From NCBI GenBank assembly GCA_036375715.1, contig DASVBS010000047.1:1-64000 (forward strand): 64,000 nt of DNA, written 5' to 3'. The stretch is from Longimicrobiaceae bacterium (GTDB taxonomy: Bacteria > Gemmatimonadota > Gemmatimonadetes > Longimicrobiales > Longimicrobiaceae). Numbering within the stretch: position 1 is the first letter of the stretch; the number at the start of each line of letters is the position of its first letter. Shown here piece by piece: positions 1 to 7,915 of this stretch. The position numbers were made by a program, and so were the translations under genes. Under the pieces are notes generated by a model that was given only the letters and a program-made list of their open reading frames with translations, made no database searches and was not told the origin of the DNA.

Positions 1-2
1 AG

Positions 3-827
<825 letters not shown>

Positions 828-905
828 GGTGAGGTGGGTTGTCCGCTAGCATGGTTTTACGGGTGACGCACTAGCTTGTGGATGCAAAATCGGTCGCTGG
901 ACGGC

Positions 906-941
906 GAAGAGGCCGGTGGGGGATTCCCCCACGGCCTCTTC
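906..941 (+). terminator. gyrB terminator hairpin
   Basis: Long stem: GAAGAGGCC (906-914) pairs with GGCCTCTTC (933-941), continued inside by GTGGGGG (916-922) and CCCCCAC (926-932) around a 3-base loop. There is no clear T run, so termination is inferred from stem strength and position about 80 bases after the gyrB stop. Confidence 0.7.
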
Positions 942-1057
942 ATGTTGAATCGAGCAACACCGCCTGATCAGCAGACATTCACGCCCAGCGATGAGGCAGC
1001 GAGGTGAATTGCGCTGCGTAAGCCCATCCATTCCCATCGTCTAACCAACCGCCGTTC

Positions 1058-1168
1058 ATGTCGCCGAGAGCACTCGTCACCGTCCTCGCGGTGCTGTCAC
1101 CTGTGGGGTGTGCGGATTCAACTGCGCCCTCCGTGGTTCCTTCCCGCGAGCCCGCCCGAGTCAAATAG
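1058..1168 (+). CDS. Possible 36-aa lipoprotein remnant
   Basis: Short open frame starting ATG at 1058 and ending TAG at 1166-1168. It has a hydrophobic stretch and a lipobox-like SPVGC followed by ADSTAPS, closely resembling the N-terminus of lipoproteins in this genome (compare GACDDSTAP in the gene at 63574). No ribosome-binding site is visible and nothing follows the signal peptide. It may be the remnant of a decayed lipoprotein gene, a very small lipoprotein, or chance. The rest of 942-1239 shows no other gene. Confidence 0.25.
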   Translation: MSPRALVTVLAVLSPVGCADSTAPSVVPSREPARVK

Positions 1169-1220
1169 TTCAGCAAAACGGCAGGTCGGACGACACTTCT
1201 GGGCGGAATCGCCACGAGGG

Positions 1221-1246
1221 CGAAACCCGTGTGAAGTTCGTCCGTA
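1221..1246 (+). promoter_or_regulatory. ECF-sigma-like promoter of 41-aa peptide gene 1
   Basis: CGAAAC (1221-1226), 16 bases, CGTA (1243-1246). This matches the TGAAAC-N16-CGTA pattern known for Bacillus SigW/SigM-type ECF sigma factors except for the first base. The same element with the same spacing precedes the second gene copy (1618-1643). The ATG lies 47 bases beyond the CGTA. Confidence 0.5.
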
Positions 1247-1293
1247 GGGTGCTCTGTGGTTGAAGGGCATCCTCAATAACAGGAGAATTGCAC

Positions 1294-1419
1294 ATGTTCC
1301 GATATTCGATCGTTGTCAAGCTCGTCGAAGCCATCCGCGCTCCGCGTACGCGCGGCGTTCATGCCCTCTCGGGCTGGCGTTCCCGTACCGCCCGCGAGGT
1401 GCGGCTTCAGGCCCGGTAA
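1294..1419 (+). CDS. 41-aa basic peptide, tandem paralogue 1
   Basis: ATG at 1294 with AGGAG at 1281-1285 as ribosome site; TAA at 1417-1419. The product is 41 residues, strongly basic (ten Lys/Arg plus one His), begins MFRYSI and carries the block IRAPRTRGVHALSGWR at residues 14-29. It has no Cys, no signal peptide and no obvious membrane segment; residues 4-15 could form an amphipathic helix. It is 29/41 identical to the product of 1691-1816. In the identical 16-residue block, 12 of 16 codons differ synonymously, which shows selection on the protein. I do not recognise the family. A nucleic-acid-binding small protein, a membrane-active peptide or a RiPP precursor are possibilities; none can be shown here. 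Confidence 0.85.
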   Translation: MFRYSIVVKLVEAIRAPRTRGVHALSGWRSRTAREVRLQAR

Positions 1420-1440
1420 CTCCGCGTAGCGGATGAAGGC

Positions 1441-1475
1441 AAAGAGGCGGTCCGGAATCTTCCGGCCGCCTCTTT
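1441..1475 (+). terminator. Terminator of 41-aa gene 1
   Basis: AAAGAGGCGG (1441-1450) and CCGCCTCTTT (1466-1475) form a perfect stem. It is extended by CCGGA/TCCGG (1452-1456/1461-1465) around a 4-base loop, and ends in a T run at 1473-1475. It begins 21 bases after the stop codon. Confidence 0.85.
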
Positions 1476-1617
1476 CCGTTGGTGTGTCGACGCCAACTCC
1501 TTCCCCGTGTCAGTCGCCGGAACATCACCCGCGCCACGACTCAGCCCGACTCCTGCGGAAATCCGGTTTGCGCGACCGGTGGCCGGCCGGCCGTCCTGCA
1601 TCGGCTCAAGCCAAGCT

Positions 1618-1643
1618 TGAAACCTTCGCGCAACCCGTCCGTA
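1618..1643 (+). promoter_or_regulatory. ECF-sigma-like promoter of 41-aa peptide gene 2
   Basis: TGAAAC (1618-1623), exactly 16 bases, CGTA (1640-1643): a full match to the TGAAAC-N16-CGTA ECF pattern. The 12 bases between the shared GAAACC and GTCCGTA blocks are poorly conserved between the two gene copies, while the boxes are kept. Confidence 0.55.
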
Positions 1644-1690
1644 AGGTGTGCTGCGGTTGCAGGACAACCTCAGACAACGGAGCAGAGAAA

Positions 1691-1816
1691 ATGTTCAGAT
1701 ATTCGATCATCTCCCGGCTCGTCGAGACGATTCGTGCCCCTCGCACCCGCGGTGTGCACGCACTCTCGGGATGGCGCGCTGGCGCAGCTCAGGACGCTCG
1801 GATGCAGGTGCGGTAA
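1691..1816 (+). CDS. 41-aa basic peptide, tandem paralogue 2
   Basis: ATG at 1691 with GGAG at 1679-1682; TAA at 1814-1816. The frame is open upstream to 1433, but the ATG at 1691 matches the start of paralogue 1 exactly in sequence and in distance from the leader, so it is chosen. The product starts MFRYSI, has the same block IRAPRTRGVHALSGWR at residues 14-29 and ends MQVR where the first copy ends LQAR. Differences cluster at residues 7-9 and in the C-terminal third, so the centre is the constrained part. Function unknown. Confidence 0.85.
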   Translation: MFRYSIISRLVETIRAPRTRGVHALSGWRAGAAQDARMQVR

Positions 1817-1841
1817 GAATCGAGCGAAATCCTGGCCACTG

Positions 1842-1874
1842 AAAGACGGCCCGGAGATTCTCCGGGCCGTCTTT
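1842..1874 (+). terminator. Terminator of 41-aa gene 2, possibly bidirectional
   Basis: AAAGACGGCCCGGA (1842-1855) pairs with TCCGGGCCGTCTTT (1861-1874). It is symmetrical, with A and T runs on both sides, so it can also end the minus-strand yceI-like gene whose stop is at 1880. Confidence 0.85.
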
Positions 1875-1879
1875 GTGGA

Positions 1880-2455
1880 TCATCCTTCCTGGTCCCGCAC
1901 GAACTGCAACTCGCCCTCCACCTTGACCCTGTTCGCGACCAGCACCCCGCCCGTCTCCAAGGCCTGATTCCAGCGCAGCCCCCAGTCCTGCCGATCGAGC
2001 TCCGTACGGAAGGTGAACCCGGCTCGGGTCTTCCCCCACGGATCGACGCCCCGTCCCAGGTACTCGCAATCCAGCATGACCTCCATGGTGCTGTCGCGAA
2101 TGGTCAGGTCGCCGACCACGCGGAAGCGGTCGCCCTCCTTGCGCGGCGGGTCCCCCTCCAGGCGTTTGCTGCGGAACGTGATCTCCGGATAGGTCAGCGC
2201 GTCGAAGAAGTCGGCGCTGCGGAGGTGCGCATCGCGATCCGCGACGCCGGTGTCGATGCTGGCCACATCGATGACGGCTTCCACGCCCGCGGCCTCCGGC
2301 TGCTCGCGGTCTCCCGTGAGTGTCGCCCTCAGCTCTTTGAAGCGGCCTCGCACCGTGGTCATCATCATGTGTTTGACCGAGAACTCCACGGCCGAATGAG
2401 AGGGGTCGAGCTGCCAGGTAGGCACGCCGACCTGGGGGACGGTTTGCGTTGCCAC
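1880..2455 (-). CDS. YceI-family protein
   Basis: 191 residues, the normal length of the YceI lipocalin-like family, which binds polyisoprenoids or other amphiphiles in a beta-barrel. The typical opening is present (WQLDPSHSAVEFSVKHMM), as are the internal SIDTGVADRDAHLRSADFF and ITFRSK motifs. No signal peptide is seen, so it is probably cytoplasmic, unlike E. coli YceI. It stands alone. A perfect 12-base palindrome (2497-2508) lies about 40 bases upstream of the start. Confidence 0.93.
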   Translation of the reverse strand: MATQTVPQVGVPTWQLDPSHSAVEFSVKHMMMTTVRGRFKELRATLTGDREQPEAAGVEAVIDVASIDTGVADRDAHLRSADFFDALTYPEITFRSKRLEGDPPRKEGDRFRVVGDLTIRDSTMEVMLDCEYLGRGVDPWGKTRAGFTFRTELDRQDWGLRWNQALETGGVLVANRVKVEGELQFVRDQEG

Positions 2456-2496
2456 GGTTCGCTCCTTGTGGGGAGGTTGGGGAGGATGATGGTGCC

Positions 2497-2508
2497 CGCT
2501 CGCGAGCG
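2497..2508. promoter_or_regulatory. Palindrome upstream of the yceI-like gene
   Basis: CGCTCGCGAGCG, a perfect 12-base inverted repeat about 40 bases before the YceI start on the minus strand. It could be an operator; short GC palindromes also arise by chance here. Confidence 0.25.
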
Positions 2509-2559
2509 AACGTCCCCCGCATGAAGCGCTCCTGTTCGTCCTCCGATGTCTCCCAAGAT

Positions 2560-2594
2560 GAACGGAGGCGCAGTCCAGCTGTACGCCTCCGTTC
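2560..2594. other. Stable hairpin between yceI and plug lipoprotein genes
   Basis: GAACGGAGGCG (2560-2570) and CGCCTCCGTTC (2584-2594) form an 11-bp perfect stem with a 13-base loop. It lies 66-100 bases after the stop of the minus-strand gene at 2660. There is no T run, so a terminator role is only probable. Confidence 0.45.
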
Positions 2595-2659
2595 GGCGAA
2601 CGAGATCGAAAAATCCGGCAAAGGCCGCGTTGTGGACCCGGGCGGATGACCTGAGCAGA

Positions 2660-3142
2660 TCAGAAGACGGGACCTTTGGTTCGCTTCGTCGTCACCAGCA
2701 CGACCCCGGATTCTCCCCTGGCGCCGAATATCGCGGTGGAGGGAACGTCCCGACGTACCTCCACGGCGGCGATTTCCCAGGGATAGAGTAGCCGCAGGTC
2801 GCCCGGAAGAGCCTCGGCGCCGTCGATGATCACCAGCGGGACCCGCCCCCGCAGCAGAACGAGGAGATCGTCGGTCCCCCGGGCGCGCACGACCAGGCCC
2901 GGCACGCTCGACAGCACTTCCTCCACCCGCTCCGCCTGTACCCACCGGGTGCGTGTGATGCCGTTGCTGGTGATCGAGATCGGGAACCGCTCGAGCTGCG
3001 GGAGCACCGGGTCAGGGGCGCCGGCCGAGCTCGGGCGAGTGTCGCCAGAATTTCCGATCGAGGCGCAGGCCGTGGTCAGGAACAGTAGGCCGGTGGCGAG
3101 GAGTGCCCGGGGGGCGGCGGAGCGGCGGATCTGGATGGACAT
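2660..3142 (-). CDS. Lipoprotein with a stand-alone TonB-receptor plug-like domain
   Basis: 160 residues. A signal peptide ends in a lipobox (LTTACAS, Cys at about residue 26). Residues 60-155 look like the plug domain of a TonB-dependent receptor: VEEVLSSVPGLVVRARG, then LVIIDGAEA and the conserved IAAVEVRRD...AIFGARGESGVVLVTTK. No barrel follows, so it is not a receptor. Such lone plug-like lipoproteins occur in Gemmatimonadota and Bacteroidota without a settled function. It is divergent from the sigma/kinase operon at 3404. Confidence 0.8.
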   Translation of the reverse strand: MSIQIRRSAAPRALLATGLLFLTTACASIGNSGDTRPSSAGAPDPVLPQLERFPISITSNGITRTRWVQAERVEEVLSSVPGLVVRARGTDDLLVLLRGRVPLVIIDGAEALPGDLRLLYPWEIAAVEVRRDVPSTAIFGARGESGVVLVTTKRTKGPVF

Positions 3143-3403
3143 GGGAGCCTCCGTTGAGGGGAGGGATCCCGGGGTGCGGCGGGCGCTCTGTCAGCCTCTT
3201 CCGCGAGGATCCCTCGTCGGTGCTCCCTCTGCTCGGATTCCTTTCTCGAAACGGCTCAACGCTTCGTGAACCGGGTCGGCGGTCTACATAAGGTCGCCGT
3301 CGGCTAGTGGATACGCCGTCAGGCTTGGATATCGCCGGTGCGGTCACTAATCTGGAGAAGCCCACCGCCGGCTGTGCCAGGAGTCCCCCACGGCGCAGGC
3401 AAC

Positions 3404-3982
3404 ATGGAAGCACCCGCTTCCGAGGTCACCCGACTGCTCCATCGCTGGAGTGACGGCGACGAGGGCGCGCTCGCTCGGCTGATCCCCATCCTGTACGAGC
3501 GATTACGCTGGATCGCCCGCCAGCGGTTGCGCGGCGCAGCCGCAGAGCATTCCCTCAACACGACTGGGCTGGTCCACGAGGCCTACATCCGCATGGTGGA
3601 GGCCCCTCACCGCACCTTCCGGGACCGCAGCCATTTCCTCGCCCTTGCTTCCCGTGTCATGCGTTGCCTGCTGGCGGACCACGCGCGCGCCCGAATGGCG
3701 GCCAAGCGGGGAGCCGGGGCGGCAAGGATGGAGCTGAAGGAAGCCTTCCTGATCCCGGACGATCGGATGGAGGCCATTGCGGAGCTGGACGAGGCCCTCG
3801 CCCGCCTCGAGGCTCTGGACCCGCGCCAGGCCCGCATTCTCGAGCAGCGCTATTTCGGCGGTTTGTCGCTCGAGGAGACCGCGGCGGCGATGGACCTCTC
3901 GCTGGCCACGGTGAAGCGGGAGCTGCGTTCGGCCCGCGCCTGGCTGCTGGTCGAGCTCACCGCCGAGCCGCCCCTCCCATGA
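3404..3982 (+). CDS. ECF-type RNA polymerase sigma factor (TIGR02999-like)
   Basis: 192 residues from ATG 3404; an upstream GTG at 3338 would add 22 residues with no similarity to the family. Region 2 is visible as HSLNTTGLVHEAYIRM and FLALASRVMRCLLADHARA; region 4 is LDPRQARILEQRYFGGLS with the helix-turn-helix ETAAAMDLSLATVKRE. This subfamily is typically found next to Ser/Thr kinase genes. Its TGA overlaps the kinase ATG by four bases (ATGA at 3979-3982), so the two are coupled in translation, and the kinase or its sensor domain probably controls the sigma factor. Confidence 0.93.
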   Translation: MEAPASEVTRLLHRWSDGDEGALARLIPILYERLRWIARQRLRGAAAEHSLNTTGLVHEAYIRMVEAPHRTFRDRSHFLALASRVMRCLLADHARARMAAKRGAGAARMELKEAFLIPDDRMEAIAELDEALARLEALDPRQARILEQRYFGGLSLEETAAAMDLSLATVKRELRSARAWLLVELTAEPPLP

Positions 3983-6819
3983 TCGATCTCGACGCCACCC
4001 GCTGGCAGGAGATCCGCCAGCATTTCGAGGCTCTGCTGCGGTTGCGCTCGCGGGATCAGAGCGCGGCCCTGGCCAGGATCGGCGCCACGGATCCGGAGAT
4101 GGGCTCGGCGCTGGCGGCGTTGCTGGCGGCGGACGAGGAGAGCAGTGGCCTGCTCCGGATCTCCAGCGGGGGCAGCGGCGGGCGCGCTGCCTCGCAGGGA
4201 GCGGACCTCCTGGGTCACGCCGGCCGGACCATCTCGCACTTCCGGGTGCTGCGTCCGATCGGCGCGGGCGGGATGGGGGTGGTCTACGAGGCCGAAGACA
4301 CCCGGCTCGGTCGCGCGGTGGCGCTGAAGTTTCCGCTGCCGCAGTACTTGCTGGACGAATCCTCCCGCCAGCGCTTCCTGCAGGAGGCGAGGGCTGCCGC
4401 CGCGCTCGATCATCCGAATCTCTGCACGATCTACGAGGTGGGGGCGCTGCCGGACGGCCAGCTCTTTCTGGCCATGGCGCTCTACCGGGGGGAGACCTTG
4501 CGGGCAAGGCTCGCCCGGCTGGGAGCTCTGGAGATCGGCGAGGCGGTAGAGATCGCACGCCAGACGGCGCTGGGCCTCGCCTGTGCGCATGCCGCCGGCA
4601 TCGTTCACCGGGACCTCAAGCCCGGGAACCTGATGCTGTTGCCGGATGGCACAGTGAGGATCCTCGACTTCGGGTTGGCGAAGACGCTTGGCTGGGGTGG
4701 CACCACGGTGGGAGCGGCGGTCGGCACGGTCCCGTACATGGCGCCGGAGCAGGTCCGGGGAAGGGCGGTAAGCCCCGCGACGGACCTGTGGGCGCTCGGG
4801 GTGGTGCTCTACGAGATGCTGACCGGCGCGCGGCCCTTCGTGGGGGAGAACGAGTTTACGGTCGCGCAGGGGGTGCTGGAAGCGACTCCGCTGCCACCCA
4901 GTGCCCGGCGGCCGGAGGTGGGTGCGGAGCTCGAGGCTTTGGTCAATCGCCTGCTGCGCAGAGGGGGCGACGAGAGCTTCTCGAAGGCGGCGGAGCTGGC
5001 CAGGGAGCTGTCGGCGCTTACGAGGCCCTCGTCCGTCGAAGCGCACACACCGGATCGTCACCCGCGCTGGCGACCCATACCACGCTGGCGGAGACGTCCG
5101 CTCCTCCTGGCCGCCGTCGCCGCAGCGATGGGCACTGCGGCGCTCGCGATCTATGCGTTGCGGGAAGATGCCTCTGCCTCGCCGGATGACCGCCGGGTAG
5201 TGGTGGCGGTGTTCGAGAACCAGACCGGCGATTCGAGCCTGGCGCCGCTGGGCCGGCTGGCGGCCGCGTCGATCAGCCAGGGTCTGTCCGAGCTGGGCTA
5301 CCTGGAGGTGCGCGACGCCGAAATGATCCCCGGAATATGGAGTGACTCGGGCTACAGTCCGGCTCTGGTCGCGCGGCTCGTCGAAGGGACGGCCGCGGGT
5401 ACGCTCGTCAAGGGAAGCTATTCTCTGGAGGGGGATAGCATCCGCCTGGTCGCGCAGATCACCGATGCGGATGACGGCCGGGTTCTGCAACGGGTGGGAC
5501 CGATCTCGACGCCGATCTCCGCGCCGCATGAAGGGATCGATCAGCTGGTCAGCACCGTCATGGGCGGCGCTGCACTGATCTTCGACCCCCAGACCTCCCC
5601 GTGGGAAGCCAGGTCACGGCGGCGCGTGCCGACATTCGAAGCCTATCGCGCCTACAGCGCGGGTCTGGACGCCTATCAGATGAACGACTGGCTCCAGTCT
5701 GCCGCGCATTTCGAGCGTGCTTTCGAGGTAGACACCACCTTTGTTGGCGCCGCGATCTGGGCAGCCCTGAGTCGGATGTTGATCACTTGGGGGATGGGTG
5801 GCATCTCCCGGGATGAACAGGTGTGGAATCTCGCTCGCGCGGATTCGATTGCGGCCGAGGTCGAAAGGAGGCTAACCCGCCTGGAACAGTACGACCGGCA
5901 TTTCTTCGATTGGTATCTGTCGCTCCGCTACGCGAACTACGATGGCGCCTATGTCGCGGCCACAAGGATGCTGGACGTTGCGCCCGGATCATACGTGGCG
6001 CTGAAGGAGGCGGCGTGGGGGGCGAGGCGGGGCCAGCGCCCGCGGGAAGCGCTCGAGCTGTTGCAGCGTCTGGGACTGGAGAACGGGCTCCTGCGTAGCT
6101 CCGCTTCATACTGGTGGGAACTCGTCTCGGTGACCCACCGGCTGGGCGACTACGACCGGGAGATCGCATACGCCCGGATGGGAAGGCAGGTGATCCCGCT
6201 GTGGTCGTACGGGACCGTGGCCGAGGTGCGAGCGCACGCGGCGGCGGGGCGGATCGACACCGCCGCCTGGATTGTCAACGAACGGGCCGGAACGCTGGAT
6301 GGTGTGCACCTGCTGGAGATCGCCGTTGAGTTCTCCACGCACGGATTCGATCGTGAGGCGCGCTCCGTCCTGGGACTTGTTGAGCCCTGGGTTGCCAGCC
6401 GTACCGGAGACGTCCGCAACAGTGAAGCGATTGCGCGGATCAGAGCCGACGCCCTCTATATGCTTGGTGATTATGCCGGCGCCAGAAGGGAGTACGAGGC
6501 GAGATCCTGGTCGCAGCCGCTGTACTGGTTCGTTAAAGGCCGGCTCGGGCTCATTGCGATCGAAGAGGGCGATACGCTCACGGCCAGACGGCTTTATGCC
6601 GAACTGCTCGCCGATACGCCGCTACTTCCTCAGCGCGACTGGCCGCTCTTCATGGCCCGCGCGGGCTTGGCGGCACGAGTCTCCAACCTGGAGGAGGCCG
6701 CTGCGCACGCGCGCGAGCTGCTGTGGACCGGCGGATGGGAACGGCTGCACTTCTTCCCCGAGCTTGCTCCGCTGCGCAGCTATCCACCGGTCCAGGCTAT
6801 GATGAGGCCCAGTGGCTGA
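3979..6819 (+). CDS. Membrane Ser/Thr protein kinase with periplasmic TPR region
   Basis: 946 residues from the ATG that overlaps the sigma-factor stop. Residues 1-85 are an N-terminal segment usual in this family. The kinase domain follows with GAGGMGVVYE at about 95, VALKF (catalytic Lys), HRDLKPGN with His at 210, DFG at about 230 and YMAPEQ. One membrane helix lies near 374-395. The outer part begins with a TolB/FlgO-like segment (VVVAVFENQTGDSSLAPLGR) and continues as helical TPR-like repeats to the end. All catalytic residues are present. It probably phosphorylates a cytoplasmic partner in response to an envelope signal, the adjacent sigma factor being the obvious candidate. Confidence 0.93.
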   Translation: MIDLDATRWQEIRQHFEALLRLRSRDQSAALARIGATDPEMGSALAALLAADEESSGLLRISSGGSGGRAASQGADLLGHAGRTISHFRVLRPIGAGGMGVVYEAEDTRLGRAVALKFPLPQYLLDESSRQRFLQEARAAAALDHPNLCTIYEVGALPDGQLFLAMALYRGETLRARLARLGALEIGEAVEIARQTALGLACAHAAGIVHRDLKPGNLMLLPDGTVRILDFGLAKTLGWGGTTVGAAVGTVPYMAPEQVRGRAVSPATDLWALGVVLYEMLTGARPFVGENEFTVAQGVLEATPLPPSARRPEVGAELEALVNRLLRRGGDESFSKAAELARELSALTRPSSVEAHTPDRHPRWRPIPRWRRRPLLLAAVAAAMGTAALAIYALREDASASPDDRRVVVAVFENQTGDSSLAPLGRLAAASISQGLSELGYLEVRDAEMIPGIWSDSGYSPALVARLVEGTAAGTLVKGSYSLEGDSIRLVAQITDADDGRVLQRVGPISTPISAPHEGIDQLVSTVMGGAALIFDPQTSPWEARSRRRVPTFEAYRAYSAGLDAYQMNDWLQSAAHFERAFEVDTTFVGAAIWAALSRMLITWGMGGISRDEQVWNLARADSIAAEVERRLTRLEQYDRHFFDWYLSLRYANYDGAYVAATRMLDVAPGSYVALKEAAWGARRGQRPREALELLQRLGLENGLLRSSASYWWELVSVTHRLGDYDREIAYARMGRQVIPLWSYGTVAEVRAHAAAGRIDTAAWIVNERAGTLDGVHLLEIAVEFSTHGFDREARSVLGLVEPWVASRTGDVRNSEAIARIRADALYMLGDYAGARREYEARSWSQPLYWFVKGRLGLIAIEEGDTLTARRLYAELLADTPLLPQRDWPLFMARAGLAARVSNLEEAAAHARELLWTGGWERLHFFPELAPLRSYPPVQAMMRPSG

Positions 6820-6856
6820 CTGTCCGCCATCTCACCATGTCGCCCCAACGAACAAA

Positions 6857-6879
6857 GCCCCGAGCCGTGAGCTCGGGGC
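6857..6879. terminator. Bidirectional hairpin between kinase and RYG-rich gene
   Basis: GCCCCGAGC (6857-6865) and GCTCGGGGC (6871-6879) with a 5-base loop. Read on the minus strand it is followed by TTTGTT, so it best fits the end of the minus-strand gene at 6905. Confidence 0.7.
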
Positions 6880-6904
6880 ATCCGTGCCTCCTGATCCTGA
6901 GCGA

Positions 6905-7339
6905 TCAGAACCAGCGAGTCCAGTCGCTGAACCAGGTATCGTCGCGCAGTGGTCGGGGCGGTCGGCGGTAGGCGTAGCTCCCGCCCATCGCCCCGTACGT
7001 CCCGCCGACAGGGGAGTAGCGGGGGTGCCACTCGCGGTCGAAGCGCGCATACGCTTCGTCGTAGCGATTCAGAGCCCCCCGGCGCCTCAGCTCATGCTCT
7101 CCGAGCCACCAGTAGTCGCGATCATAAGGGCGCGGCAGTTCGCCGGGTCTGTCCTGGTACGCCGAGCGGTACCCCCCGGGGCCGGAGCGATTCCCTCTTC
7201 CACGGCGATAGCCCCGTTCGCCGCTCCGTCCCAGCCCCTCCATCCAATCGCGATTGCGGTAGCCGGGGCGTGGTCCCTCGTACCAGTCGTAGTCACGGTA
7301 GCCGCCGCGCATACCGTAGGTCCGATCGTAGCGAGCCAT
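6905..7339 (-). CDS. Arg/Tyr/Gly-rich low-complexity protein A
   Basis: 144 residues, dominated by Arg, Tyr, Gly, Asp and Trp; no Cys, no signal peptide, no known fold. It starts MARYDR, as does its upstream neighbour (start 7779), and both share the motif YSx[IV]GGT. The ribosome site GGAGGG precedes the ATG. The composition is that of an intrinsically disordered, possibly phase-separating or nucleic-acid-binding protein; this is inferred from composition only. It is the second gene of a two-gene minus-strand operon. Confidence 0.7.
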   Translation of the reverse strand: MARYDRTYGMRGGYRDYDWYEGPRPGYRNRDWMEGLGRSGERGYRRGRGNRSGPGGYRSAYQDRPGELPRPYDRDYWWLGEHELRRRGALNRYDEAYARFDREWHPRYSPVGGTYGAMGGSYAYRRPPRPLRDDTWFSDWTRWF

Positions 7340-7377
7340 CGTCCCTCCCTGGTCAGGTTGAGAGTAGTGCGGCCATG

Positions 7378-7779
7378 TCAGAGCTCGTCCGGGAAGCGGC
7401 CTCCGTAATTGGGGCCGTACCGGACCGGATCGAAGGGTGGTGGTGGTCGCACGCCCCGGCGCGTGCGCGTGCCTCCGATGGTGGAGTAGGGGGCACGGTA
7501 GTAGCCCTCGTCGACCATGCGATCCAGCCGGTCTCCCCCGAAGCCGTAGCCGTAGCTCCGCCGCCGGTTGAGGCGGTCGTCCACGTACTCCCGATTGTAC
7601 CGGCGCGTGACCCTGTTAGGCAGCGGGATCTCCTGTCCGATCTCCGAGTACGACTCTAGGTAGAAGGTGTCGTAGCGGGGCGGGTAGAGTCGACGCCGAC
7701 CGAGCGGTCGCGTGGTCTCGCGATAGCCCCGCATCCCGAAGTCGTAGCGTCGGCGCAAAGGCCTGTCGTAGCGCGCCAT
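7378..7779 (-). CDS. Arg/Tyr/Gly-rich low-complexity protein B
   Basis: 133 residues from the ATG at 7777-7779, preceded by an excellent ribosome site (AAGGAGGAG). The frame is open further upstream, but that part looks non-coding. It begins MARYDRPLRRRYDFGMRGY, shares MARYDR and YSTIGGT with protein A, and is rich in Arg, Tyr and Gly with a Pro-rich patch (RGVRPPPPFDP). Probably an old tandem duplicate of protein A that has drifted. Function unknown. Confidence 0.7.
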   Translation of the reverse strand: MARYDRPLRRRYDFGMRGYRETTRPLGRRRLYPPRYDTFYLESYSEIGQEIPLPNRVTRRYNREYVDDRLNRRRSYGYGFGGDRLDRMVDEGYYRAPYSTIGGTRTRRGVRPPPPFDPVRYGPNYGGRFPDEL

Positions 7780-7915
7780 GGTGGCTCCTCCTTCCCGGGT
7801 TTGATGGCCCTGGGGCGGGAGTTGCAAGCGGTGAGCCGGCATGCGCCGTTCGCTTGCAGGAGAGCGCCCCCGTGCAGAGTCGCGGGTTTGACGAACGTCC
7901 CCATCTACCTGAGCG

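Larger units (their letters stand above)
1240..1475 (+). repeat. Duplicated transcription unit, copy 1
   Basis: Leader, 41-aa gene and terminator. The 54 bases before the ATG align without gaps to the 54 bases before copy 2 (1637-1690), with 37 identical positions. The coding part is the same length and the terminator lies in the same place. Copy 2 spans 1637-1874. Confidence 0.85.
1637..1874 (+). repeat. Duplicated transcription unit, copy 2
   Basis: Second copy of the unit at 1240-1475: 54-base leader, 41-aa gene (1691-1816) and hairpin terminator (1842-1874). Only about 160 bases of unrelated sequence separate the units; I see no gene in them. Confidence 0.85.

Noticed and set aside
851-874. 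Seven-codon frame after gyrB as a leader peptide
   Set aside because: No ribosome site and followed by the gyrB terminator, not by a regulated gene.
1240-1874. Duplicated units as a mobile element or phage remnant
   Set aside because: No terminal inverted repeats, target-site duplications, transposase or integrase; separate promoters and terminators and synonymous divergence fit a gene duplication.
1707-2945. 412-residue open frame on the minus strand
   Set aside because: It lies across the yceI-like gene, the plug lipoprotein gene and a peptide gene in another frame and has the Arg/Gly/Pro-rich content of a high-GC shadow.
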